Shown: positions 1-6,267, counted from the stretch's first letter. The stretch: 8,439 nucleotides of DNA from Candidatus Hodarchaeota archaeon (GCA_016840285.1 JAEOSR010000119.1:1-8439), one strand, 5' to 3'. Notes: a model not told the origin generated them from the sequence alone. Translations and numbers: made by a program.

Positions 1-89
1 AAGCTTTACTGTAGTTGTCATAGTAGGATACCTATAATATAAAGATACCCAATGCCTTAAAAGATTTTTCATGACCTTTCTTTTTCCAT

Positions 90-104
90 TACACGTTGGT
101 TAGG
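90..104 (+). repeat. Short dispersed motif, copy A
   Basis: The 15-base string TACACGTTGGTTAGG occurs here and again, exactly and in reverse orientation, at 7919-7933. Shorter or imperfect relatives lie at 358-368 and 7837-7847. All four copies are in gene-poor sequence. They could be ends of small transposable elements or binding sites; the sequence does not decide between these. Confidence 0.5.
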
Positions 105-201
105 GAATGTAAAGGATATACTTCGATATATACAAGAGTGATCAATGGAAGAAATTATGAGTAGATGAGGGTTTTTTATATGTAGTCTGAAACACTAAAT
201 T

Positions 202-336
202 ATGAATAATCTAGCCATAACTTTTTGGATAACAAGTATTTCCCTACTTGTGATTGAGTCTGGAGGGCATTTATTGTTAGATCAAGAACGACTAGTACAA
301 CAATACATCGAAGATTTCATTAATAGTAATCGATAA
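202..336 (+). pseudogene. Alpha/beta hydrolase C-terminal remnant
   Basis: A 44-codon open frame starts at an ATG directly after an in-frame TAA at 196-198. Its second half, with LLVIESGGHLLLDQERLV followed by an amphipathic helix ending in DFINSNR, matches the usual C-terminus of alpha/beta hydrolases: the beta-strand, the catalytic histidine in GGH, and the last helix. The lid, nucleophile elbow and acid residue are absent upstream in any frame I could read, so this is a 5'-truncated relic and not an enzyme. It sits between two copies of the CACGTTGGTTA motif (90-104 and 358-368), which may mark the event that cut it. A small unrelated ORF resembling this motif by chance remains possible. 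Confidence 0.45.
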
Positions 337-357
337 TAGAGTTGTTGTTTTACATTG

Positions 358-368
358 CACGTTGGTTA
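358..368 (+). repeat. Short dispersed motif, copy B
   Basis: CACGTTGGTTA, 11 bases identical to the core of the motif at 90-104 and in the same orientation. It lies just after the hydrolase remnant and just before a run of TATATAAAA-like sequence and the 122-bp repeat. Confidence 0.4.
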
Positions 369-426
369 TAACTAGTTTTTTATATAAAATGTTATATAAA
401 AAGTAATATATCATTAATTAGATGAA

Positions 427-548
427 TTAAAATCATGTCCTCGTTAATTGATTAAGGAGGGGAGGTATAAATACTCAAAATAGGTTCATCGAGTAAGAAA
501 TAAAGAAAATTAAGGAGTATGTAGGACATGACTCCCTTTACTCCTTAT
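427..548 (+). repeat. 122-bp dispersed repeat, copy 1
   Basis: This segment matches 6718-6839 over 122 bases with three substitutions and no gap; identity stops sharply on both sides. The differences are C439 to T, G462 to A and C541 to T. Inside are TCATGTCCT (433-441) and its complement AGGACATGA (523-531), a near-perfect hairpin GGAGTATGT-AGG-ACATGACTCC (514-535, one bulged G), and a competing pairing of TAAGGAGT (511-518) with ACTCCTTA (540-547). A TATA-like GGTATAAATAC lies at 465-475. It could be a small non-autonomous element, or a repeated promoter plus structured RNA. No terminal inverted repeat at the exact ends and no clear target duplication is visible. Confidence 0.85.
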
Positions 549-690
549 CTCTCAAAATCTGTTGATAGAACCGAAAAACGACGACCAAGCTAACTATTGT
601 GCTGGAAAAGCCAGGAAGGAAACCTAAAATCCACAAATCCAGAATAACCGCGAGGATAGCGAGAATTAAGATATTAACAGGGAAGAACAT
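538..690 (-). CDS. Small hydrophobic two-helix membrane ORF
   Basis: This 50-residue frame is almost all hydrophobic. Its two candidate membrane spans, about residues 5-22 and 26-42, are separated by a short LGFLPGFSS turn, and the tail FYQQILRDKE is charged. It is not a family I recognise. The frame is the same as that of the glycosyltransferase gene upstream, separated from it only by the TAA at 727-729; 62 sense codons follow that stop, and the first ATG among them is the start used here. No ribosome site is visible before it. The last two codons and the stop fall inside the 122-bp repeat, so the repeat's arrival may have set the present C-terminus. It could be a separate small membrane protein, a lost C-terminal extension of the upstream protein, or a relic. 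Confidence 0.35.
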   Translation of the reverse strand: MFFPVNILILAILAVILDLWILGFLPGFSSTIVSLVVVFRFYQQILRDKE

Positions 691-726
691 CAGGAAAAAG
701 ACATTAGGGACAAGTTTATTTCCAAC

Positions 727-2364
727 TTATGATATCATTACCTTACTTTCTATAGACATCTCTGACTCATATAATATATTTCTCACAAATAACAGCCAAG
801 GTCCAATTTTGGTTGGTGTATAGTTGATTTCAATCCAATCCAATAACTTCTGTGTATAAGGTGTTATAGGTATTCCTCCATACGCAATTAAATCGGGATT
901 AATTCCTTTAATTTCCTGTATCCATCCTTCAAATCCTCCAGGTGTCACGGCGTTGATGTAATTATCTATGCCCATGAATATAAAGAGGAAGCGTGAGGGA
1001 TTTGTTCGATTGAGAATAACAAATAGTTCAGGTTTTCCTAAACATAAGATTGAGACGTTTTCCCCGAATCTTTCTAGAATTTCAGCTGCTTGTTCTTGTT
1101 GATATACTAAAGTCAGGGTGTATCTATCATCATAAATATCTCTTACATGGTAAGCCATTAGTTCAGCTGAAAATACAAAGCTTATTGCTATTCCCAGAAT
1201 CATTAAAGTGTATAAACGATTAGAATTCAATCGTTTTAGTCCATATATCTCTTGATGATGGTTCTCTATACATGTTTTGAAATAAGGAAGTAGGTTTTCT
1301 AGAAATTTCGCACATCCTATGGAAACATAAGGTAGAAACATGAGAAAATCTGGAAATTTCTGAAAATCAATGAAGGCAAACACTACTAGAACTGGTAATG
1401 ATCCAAATATCACTATAAATGGATCCTCTCTAATCATTTCTTTAAACGAGGTATAATTTGATCTTGCCAAGAAGAACAGGAAAATAATCATTAAAAACCC
1501 TATTATAATAAAAAAAATCATTTCTGAGAAACCTTCGATTATTGCAAAGAACGGGTTTTCAAGATTGTTTCTTACTCCTTCCAGAATACTGTTTGATTGG
1601 TCTCTATCAGCATAAAGGAGATGAAATAGAAGTGTACCATATAAGAAGCTTTCAAACGCGTTATAAGAGTATGAGAGAAAATATAATGAAGTAATAACTA
1701 AGGGGATGATAAATCCTGCAATACTTGTTAATAACGCCAAAATCCGTTCTTTTTGTGTAGATTGGATGAAAGACAAACATATAGTCAAAACAGGCAAGAT
1801 TAACATTGGTTGCCATGTTAAAAAGGCGATAGAACCAATAAAAGCTCCCCAAAACCATTTTTTCTTAGCAGTTGCCCAAATACTAAGTATTTGGAAAAGA
1901 ACCATCGGGATTTTTGCACGGGGACCAAAAGCTGAATAATTAGAAAAACCAAAAAAACATAAGAATAGTAAAGCGGATAATAATCCTACCTCGGAAGAGT
2001 CAAATAGATATTTAATGAGAAAATAGACGGAAACAACTGTAAGACAACTGATTAAAAGGAATAATAAGCGGATAGTGACAATATCATTCCATCCTATTAC
2101 TCGTGAAATAATTACTCCAACTCCTGCCAGTATATAAGCTAATGGACTTTTTACGTCGAAAATACTTACATAATAAGGCACACCATTAGCCATTTGTTGT
2201 CCAGCATATACAATAATGGAATTGTCTCTTCTGAGGTATGCTTTCATTCCATAAGATAGATAAACTATGAGAGAAATAAGAAAAATTCCAATAGGAAGGT
2301 AAATCTCCTTATTTTTACGAAAAAATTGGAACCGTTTCAGTGGCATCATAACTCTAAATCCCAT
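727..2364 (-). CDS. GT-C-type membrane glycosyltransferase (ArnT/PMT-like)
   Basis: The 545-residue protein has a short basic N-terminus, about a dozen hydrophobic spans between residues 21 and 402, and a soluble C-terminal domain (403-545). The first outer loop has RRDNS with Asp47, then GQQMANGVPYYVSIFDVKSP (55-74), the pattern seen in dolichyl-phosphate-mannose-type transferases, where an acidic residue in this loop is catalytic. Such enzymes move a sugar from a polyprenyl phosphate onto a lipid or protein on the outer face of the membrane; the acceptor here cannot be told. The C-terminal part, with GENVSILCLGKPELFVI and a GINPDLIAYGG segment, is typical of archaeal members. The ATG at 2364 lies about 40 bases below a TATA-like box; ATGs at codons 6 and 7 are alternatives. 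A GNAT gene lies 120 bp upstream on the same strand, and an in-frame small membrane ORF follows the stop. The GT-C class is fairly sure, the substrate unknown. Confidence 0.75.
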   Translation of the reverse strand: MGFRVMMPLKRFQFFRKNKEIYLPIGIFLISLIVYLSYGMKAYLRRDNSIIVYAGQQMANGVPYYVSIFDVKSPLAYILAGVGVIISRVIGWNDIVTIRLLFLLISCLTVVSVYFLIKYLFDSSEVGLLSALLFLCFFGFSNYSAFGPRAKIPMVLFQILSIWATAKKKWFWGAFIGSIAFLTWQPMLILPVLTICLSFIQSTQKERILALLTSIAGFIIPLVITSLYFLSYSYNAFESFLYGTLLFHLLYADRDQSNSILEGVRNNLENPFFAIIEGFSEMIFFIIIGFLMIIFLFFLARSNYTSFKEMIREDPFIVIFGSLPVLVVFAFIDFQKFPDFLMFLPYVSIGCAKFLENLLPYFKTCIENHHQEIYGLKRLNSNRLYTLMILGIAISFVFSAELMAYHVRDIYDDRYTLTLVYQQEQAAEILERFGENVSILCLGKPELFVILNRTNPSRFLFIFMGIDNYINAVTPGGFEGWIQEIKGINPDLIAYGGIPITPYTQKLLDWIEINYTPTKIGPWLLFVRNILYESEMSIESKVMIS

Positions 2365-2402
2365 GGAAGAAATTTCGTTAGTGGTTTATCAGATTCACCA
2401 TT

Positions 2403-2412
2403 AAATTTATAT
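2403..2412 (-). promoter_or_regulatory. TATA-like box of the glycosyltransferase gene
   Basis: On the minus strand ATATAAATTT follows a GGG and lies about 43 bases upstream of the ATG at 2364. With archaeal initiation about 25 bases downstream of the box, this predicts a leader of about 15 to 20 bases. It suggests the gene is transcribed separately from the GNAT gene upstream. Only spacing and composition support it. Confidence 0.45.
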
Positions 2413-2484
2413 CCCTTGAATCCCATTTTAAGTTAATTCAGATACAGAAGAATCTCCGTCCTTTTTCAGTTTTTTAAGTGGGCG

Positions 2485-3603
2485 CTATTTCAGAGTTATT
2501 ATTCCATTTTTGAGCTGGTCAAGACTATCAAGTTGTTGTTTAAGTTTTTCACTATATTCTTTGAATTGAGGAATATCTGATTCTTCTACAATTTTAGTTT
2601 CGAGAAAACGATTGATATTCAAAAGAATCTCTTCAAAGATCCATCGAGTCTCAGTTAATTGGGATAAAAGGGAAAATATAGCTTTTTTATTCTGCTCTTT
2701 TGCTATCACTGAAACTATCTCTGATTTGATTGAGCGAATATTTCCCGATCCTTTTTCAAATTGAGGTTGAAAGACTTCTTTTAGTTCTGAAACATTCCAT
2801 GGATTTTTACGCCAATAATAACACTTATATGGTTCAGGATCGGTATATCCTAATTTTTGTGCTAGCTTCACAGATAATGGATTTGCTGCATCCCAATGTG
2901 GTTCAACCCCCTTTTTTAAAAGATATTCAATCAGTTTGGCACTAACTAATGTTGCAAAACCTCGTCCACGGTAATCTGGATGGGTTGCGATATCCAATTC
3001 AACACTCTGAGTAATTGGGATAGATGCCATAAATCCCATCACAATGCAAAGAATTGTTTCATTTTTCTGAATACAGAACCCTACTCCTTCCTCGATAAAT
3101 TTCTCGGGACTTCCAAAACGATTTACCAATTCTACCAAATGATTTGAAAAATTTTGGTTTAAGATTTGTTTTGCTGCTTCTAAATCAACCCTTTTCATCT
3201 GAAATCCTTTAGGTAACGAATTTAATAATCCTCGAATACTCTGTAGTGATAAACTCTTAGCAGAGAGTTCAGTACGTGGAATATATCCAAAGTAAGTCCA
3301 TTGAGGTTTAAGACTTGATTCCCATTCTTGTGAGGGTACGTAGATATGTGCCTTTTCTGGAATTTTCACTAAAAATTCTTTTAAATTCTCAGCTTTGCTA
3401 TTTCCTGCTAAGAAACAGGCCCCTTGCTGACACAGAAACATCACTACATCTGGATTTTTCAGATTATCCACAAACCCTCTTACATTAGACCACGCCAAAT
3501 TTTGTGCTAGTATGTTCCTAATTTTATGTCTTTCAAAATAAGGCCAAAAATCCATTAATTGCTTCTGTGGTATTTGTTGGATCATTTCTGATCGCTCATT
3601 CAT
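2485..3603 (-). CDS. GNAT N-acetyltransferase, PF12746-like, with C-terminal helical extension
   Basis: The 372-residue protein has three parts. Residues 1-115 form an N-terminal domain resembling that of the GNAT_acetyltran family (PF12746), which includes the zwittermicin A resistance acetyltransferase. Residues 135-265 are the GNAT core, with the acetyl-CoA loop in VELDIATHPDYRGRGFATLV (201-220; R-G-R-G at 212-215) and the closing WDAANPLSVKLAQKLGY (237-253), whose Asn-x-x-Ser and LGY are typical of the family's C-terminal half. Residues 270-372 are a charged, mostly helical tail with a likely coiled coil near 345-366, which the usual family members of about 260 to 270 residues lack. It should acetylate an amine with acetyl-CoA in the cytoplasm; the substrate is unknown. 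The ATG at 3603 is preferred because a TATA-like box lies 45 bases upstream; Met7 is an alternative. A perfect palindrome lies just upstream of that box. Confidence 0.8.
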   Translation of the reverse strand: MNERSEMIQQIPQKQLMDFWPYFERHKIRNILAQNLAWSNVRGFVDNLKNPDVVMFLCQQGACFLAGNSKAENLKEFLVKIPEKAHIYVPSQEWESSLKPQWTYFGYIPRTELSAKSLSLQSIRGLLNSLPKGFQMKRVDLEAAKQILNQNFSNHLVELVNRFGSPEKFIEEGVGFCIQKNETILCIVMGFMASIPITQSVELDIATHPDYRGRGFATLVSAKLIEYLLKKGVEPHWDAANPLSVKLAQKLGYTDPEPYKCYYWRKNPWNVSELKEVFQPQFEKGSGNIRSIKSEIVSVIAKEQNKKAIFSLLSQLTETRWIFEEILLNINRFLETKIVEESDIPQFKEYSEKLKQQLDSLDQLKNGIITLK

Positions 3604-3644
3604 GCTTTTAGCTACTAGAATAGAGAACTATGATTCTAGCTGGG

Positions 3645-3652
3645 ATAAATAT
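3645..3652 (-). promoter_or_regulatory. TATA-like box of the GNAT gene
   Basis: ATATTTAT on the minus strand, centred about 45 bases upstream of the ATG at 3603, predicts a leader of roughly 20 bases. This is close to the arrangement at the glycosyltransferase gene. In such AT-rich DNA the match alone is weak evidence. Confidence 0.35.
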
Positions 3653-3663
3653 CTGATGTACTG

Positions 3664-3678
3664 AAGTCTTTAAGACTT
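3664..3678. promoter_or_regulatory. Perfect 7-bp-arm palindrome, operator candidate
   Basis: AAGTCTT-T-AAGACTT is a perfect inverted repeat with a one-base centre. It lies 11 bases upstream of the TATA-like box of the GNAT gene, a usual place for an archaeal regulator site. On the plus strand it is followed by TTTTT, so it could instead act as a terminator for something transcribed rightward, but no plus-strand gene ends here. Confidence 0.35.
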
Positions 3679-3856
3679 TTTGATCGTGAGGATGGAGAGA
3701 TTCACAAAAAGATATGATTAACCTCATTAGTATTTCACATAGGTTTCCTACCAAAGTACTCCATTCTGACGATAATCCAACATTAAACGACATTAGAAAT
3801 CGTAATGTTACACTCGTAAAAGCAAAGCAATTCCAATTATAACTTCAACTAACAGT

Positions 3857-4042
3857 CTAAAAGACGAAATCTTGATAAAGGTCTTGATTCATAGCCTTTG
3901 TTATTTGTTTTAATTCTTCTGATATTTTCACCCTAGGGCCCTCTCCTTCACATTCATGATAATATTCCTTAATTGTTTCGGTTTTTCGATAATTAGAGAC
4001 TCCGATTGATAACCTGTCCTTCCGACACGATTTTGTAATAAT
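3857..4042 (-). pseudogene. Unidentified protein-like fragment without a start codon
   Basis: Between a TAA at 4043-4045 and a TAG at 3857-3859 lies a 61-codon open frame with no ATG or GTG before codon 38. Its content is protein-like: a basic start (KSCRKDR), then SIGVSNYRKTETIKEYYHE, a CEGEGPRVKISEELK segment and an amphipathic end (QDLYQDFVF). I do not recognise the family. It abuts the GNAT relic on the opposite strand almost exactly, as expected if two broken genes were joined here. The neighbouring frame is also open for part of this stretch, so a chance ORF cannot be excluded. The wider interval 3604-4051 has no intact gene. Confidence 0.25.
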
Positions 4043-4051
4043 TTAACTTCC

Positions 4052-4432
4052 TTTTTTATAAAAAGCGACTCAATATTCAATAAAAAAGATAAAAAACCGG
4101 TTGGAATAGCAGGATTAGATAGTATAAATTGGTTTTATAGGTGGTCAACTATCTATATTTTCATTGGAGAGATGGAGTATTGGAACCAAAATATCGCTAC
4201 TGAATCTTTGAAATTATTACTTGAATATGGTTTTAATGAATTAAATCTAAATAAAATGAATGGATGGGTTAATGTTGAGAATAAAGCTTCTTTGCGAGTG
4301 GCTGAGAAAGGTGATCTTACTGTGGAAGCTTGCACAAAACAATTGGCCTATATTGATGGAAAATATATGGATGTAATTTTTTATGGTATTTTAAAGGATG
4401 ATTGGATAAATAAAGGAAATAGAAAAATATAA
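4052..4432 (+). pseudogene. 5'-truncated RimJ/RimL-type GNAT acetyltransferase
   Basis: Translation in the frame that ends with the TAA at 4430-4432 gives the second half of a RimJ/RimL-type acetyltransferase: KKPVGIAGLDSINW, the strand IYIFIGE, the acetyl-CoA loop region EYWNQNIATESLKLLLEYGF, then NVENKASLRVAEK and a final DGKYMDVIFYGILKDDW. The frame is open back to 4013 but has no ATG or GTG before the internal ATG at 4172, which falls inside the fold. No N-terminal half is found upstream in any frame. The loop reads N-Q-N where the family has G-x-G, and the glycine-phenylalanine after the AEK helix is replaced by GDL. Missing N-terminus and lost glycines together mark a dead gene. A shorter protein from 4172 would lack the fold's first strands. 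Confidence 0.7.
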
Positions 4433-4754
4433 GATGTTTAGAAATCAAAATAAATATTATACAAGCAAAAAAATTTCATTATCGTTTAAGATTCAAGTAA
4501 TTCTCTTATTAGAATGGCAAGAGTCTGTCTTTTTAGCTGTTTCCGACCGATGCCATGCTAATAGACTTTGGTACTACTGCTTTAGCCTTTATCTTTTTAG
4601 GATAGGTTATTCTATTCTTCTCGTTCTTTTCGTAACGTTAGCTTCAATTCCACATCCCAAATACCTACAGTACCACTAGCCATAAAAGCAGGATTAAACC
4701 TATTTTGTATTAAATTTTGATTTGCTCCGAACCTTTTTAGAACCAATGCGTTAG
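4433..4754. other. No convincing gene, decayed coding-like DNA
   Basis: Short open frames run on both strands here, none with a recognisable family or start context. A plus-strand stretch near 4553-4600 would encode a hydrophobic segment (GTTALAFIFLG) ended by a TAG. A minus-strand stretch near 4533-4635 reads as basic protein-like sequence (ITYPKKIKAKAVVPKS). Neither can be extended into a gene. I see no terminator or promoter that stands out. Confidence 0.4.
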
Positions 4755-5168
4755 TTACATATCTGCGATATAACTTTTTTTTTCTGGTCCTCTGATGCAA
4801 ATATTTACTAAATTAAGCAGCTCTGTTCCGATAATTGTTTCAAAGCCTTCATCTTTAGGAGCAAATCCTTCTGTTAATAACCAACGATTAAAAATTTTTA
4901 TTCGTAAAAAAAACACGTTGCAAGGAATTTCTATATATCCCGAACCTAAGGAATCCTCACGGTCAGGGTCACCAATAAGGAATAATAGATCACTGACATC
5001 TTTTGATAGAAGTAATCCTTTTTCATACCCTGTATCAATTATTGCATCCGTAACGATTGATCGTTTCATTCCTTCTCGATGGATTTGTAAAGATATTGTT
5101 GGAACCAGTATTCCAGTTTCAATTTCCTTAAATAAATATTCCTTTGTTATTTTCAGATCACATTGCAT
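4755..5168 (-). CDS. Retropepsin-like (clan AA) aspartic protease
   Basis: The 137-residue single-domain protein has the hallmarks of clan AA proteases: a strand GILVPTISLQIH (19-30), the active-site motif AIIDTGYEKGLLLS (42-55, DTG at 45-47), a central flap region, and the closing FETIIGTELLNL (109-120), equivalent to the family's hydrophobic-hydrophobic-G motif before the last helix. Like retropepsin it has one DTG, so the active enzyme would be a dimer. No signal peptide or membrane span is seen, so it should act in the cytoplasm. The ATG at 5168 is chosen because GAGGGAG lies 9 bases upstream and the preceding gene stops 4 bases before; an in-frame ATG at 5276 would overlap that gene by over 100 bases. 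The partner and substrate are unknown. The last codons run through nine consecutive A residues (see findings). Confidence 0.75.
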   Translation of the reverse strand: MQCDLKITKEYLFKEIETGILVPTISLQIHREGMKRSIVTDAIIDTGYEKGLLLSKDVSDLLFLIGDPDREDSLGSGYIEIPCNVFFLRIKIFNRWLLTEGFAPKDEGFETIIGTELLNLVNICIRGPEKKSYIADM

Positions 5169-5172
5169 ATTA

Positions 5173-5565
5173 CTATACTCCCTCTGGTATTTCATTGCTC
5201 CAAGAAATATTACGTTCTTTAAGACGCTTTTTGTACGGATAATGCCATTTCTTTCTGCCTTTCTGTGGTTTTTCACCCTTTTGCTGGAGTGACAGAGCGT
5301 CTAATGTTTGCAAATAGCTATCAGTAAGTCTATATTTTCGATGAGAGGCTTTTCCAATACTTTCAATGATTCCTACTTCTTCACAAGCTCTTAAAAATCC
5401 AGAAAGTCTATTCCGATCTAGTTCAGTTGTTACTCGAGTCATTTCTAAGATCGTACTTTCTCGAACCTGTTCTAAATGTGAAATAATTTTTCTTAAAACT
5501 AACATCTGTAACTCAAATAATTCATTAATTAATTCATTAATTAATATTTCTATTCTTTCTTCCAC
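5173..5565 (-). CDS. Small winged-helix-like protein with basic tail
   Basis: The 130-residue protein starts at a GTG (5563-5565), the only start between an upstream in-frame TAA and residue 21. Residues 2-30 form a helix carrying two INEL repeats. Residues 34-85 look like a winged helix: STILEMTRVTTEL, a recognition-helix-like DRNRLSGFLRACEEVGIIES, then a wing SHRKYRLTDSYL. The tail (95-118) is rich in Lys and Arg, which fits nucleic-acid binding. It most likely binds DNA, possibly its own promoter; I know no named family. It precedes the aspartic protease gene by 4 bp, so the two form an operon, and it is divergent from the SRPBCC gene across 73 bp, a common arrangement for a regulator and its target. 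The promoter is not clear in that gap. Confidence 0.6.
   Translation of the reverse strand: MEERIEILINELINELFELQMLVLRKIISHLEQVRESTILEMTRVTTELDRNRLSGFLRACEEVGIIESIGKASHRKYRLTDSYLQTLDALSLQQKGEKPQKGRKKWHYPYKKRLKERNISWSNEIPEGV
5178..5184 (-). promoter_or_regulatory. Shine-Dalgarno site of the protease gene
   Basis: GAGGGAG on the minus strand ends 9 bases before the ATG at 5168 and lies within the last codons of the winged-helix gene. It is the clearest ribosome site in the window and fixes the protease start, since internal genes of archaeal operons more often use such sites than first genes. Confidence 0.55.
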
Positions 5566-5638
5566 AAAAAATTCGAAAAATTAAACCAAAATTTCTAATA
5601 ATTCTTGGATTAAAGTTTCTTCAACGGAAGATGAACGT

Positions 5639-6079
5639 ATGATACAAGAAATGAAAGAAAACATTATTACTAGAATCTTCGACGCTCCAAGATCGTTATT
5701 TTTTGAACTTTGGAAGGATCCTAAGCATTTAGCTAACTGGTATGGACCCAAAGGGTTTACAACAGAATCTGAAATGGATTTCCGAGTTAGTGGTGAATGG
5801 AAATATACCATGACAAGTGAGGATGGGACTTCGTTCACAAGTAAAGTCATCTATCAAGAAATTGTTGAAAATAAAAAAATTGTGTATTTAGAAGCAAATG
5901 CAAATGTCCAACTTCTTATAACTTTGACCTTTGAAGATAAAGGATCTGATAAAACAAAATTTAATCTAAAAATGGGGGTCACTGTTGAGCAATTCACTGA
6001 ACAAATGTTTGAAGGTGCAGCAATGGGCTATAATTCAGCATTTGATAAACTTGAGGAATATCTTAAGACAATGAAATAA
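5639..6079 (+). CDS. SRPBCC/AHSA1-type START-like domain protein
   Basis: The 146-residue protein is a single SRPBCC domain of the AHSA1 type: IITRIFDAPRSLFFELWKDP (9-28), then HLANWYGPKGFT (30-41), matching the family's W-x-G-P-x-G-F, a DFRVSGEWKYTM strand pair (47-58), and the long last helix from about 120 to 143. Members bind small hydrophobic ligands or partner proteins in a helix-grip fold; many in prokaryotes have no known job. Length is normal and all parts are present, so it is probably intact. GGAAG lies 8 bases before the ATG at 5639; a second ATG at 5651 is possible, and the frame is open further upstream without a start. It is divergent from the winged-helix/protease pair, which may control it. 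Confidence 0.8.
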   Translation: MIQEMKENIITRIFDAPRSLFFELWKDPKHLANWYGPKGFTTESEMDFRVSGEWKYTMTSEDGTSFTSKVIYQEIVENKKIVYLEANANVQLLITLTFEDKGSDKTKFNLKMGVTVEQFTEQMFEGAAMGYNSAFDKLEEYLKTMK

Positions 6080-6086
6080 ATCAGTA

Positions 6087-6117
6087 AGAATATTCTGTTA
6101 GATTTCAGATTCTTTTT
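6087..6117 (+). terminator. Possible oligo-T terminator after the SRPBCC gene
   Basis: Directly after the stop comes the palindrome AGAATATTCT (6087-6096), followed 16 bases later by TTTTT (6113-6117). Archaeal terminators are often T runs with or without a hairpin. In DNA this AT-rich the signal is weak. Confidence 0.2.
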
Positions 6118-6267
6118 ACAGGTCATTCTGGAAATATTTCTTCTAAACATTCAATTCGATTTAAATTAAAATCCCAAAATCAGTCATTTTTGAGTTGAAT
6201 TTCAGGTATACTGATACTCTATCATGGAACAAAAAATCAACGTTGTAAGACGGGGAAAAAAAGAAAG

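Noticed and set aside
2..37. Short plus-strand frame at the left edge, possible C-terminus of an upstream gene
   Set aside because: Eleven hydrophobic codons to a TAA are too few to support a call.
599..823. 74-codon plus-strand frame over the glycosyltransferase 3' end
   Set aside because: Antisense to the hydrophobic minus-strand frame and the end of the glycosyltransferase; very basic, no family resemblance.
3608..3793. 61-codon minus-strand frame just upstream of the GNAT gene
   Set aside because: It covers the GNAT TATA-like box and palindrome and has no recognisable motif or start context. It may be chance or a relic.
4434..4679. 81-codon plus-strand frame after the GNAT relic
   Set aside because: Starts right after the relic, mixes hydrophobic and Cys/Trp-rich patches without a family pattern, and has no ribosome site. 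Treated as decayed DNA.
4612..4800. 62-codon minus-strand frame overlapping the protease 3' end
   Set aside because: Overlaps the well-supported protease in another frame and has no start signal. Kept only as the possible slippage product noted in the findings.
5166..5276. Longer protease start at 5276
   Set aside because: The extra 36 residues would overlap the upstream gene and are basic low-similarity sequence; the ATG at 5168 has a good ribosome site and normal spacing.
5521..5546. 12-bp tandem repeat TTAATTAATTCA-like, as an origin or iteron
   Set aside because: It lies inside the winged-helix gene and encodes the two INEL repeats in frame; two copies only.
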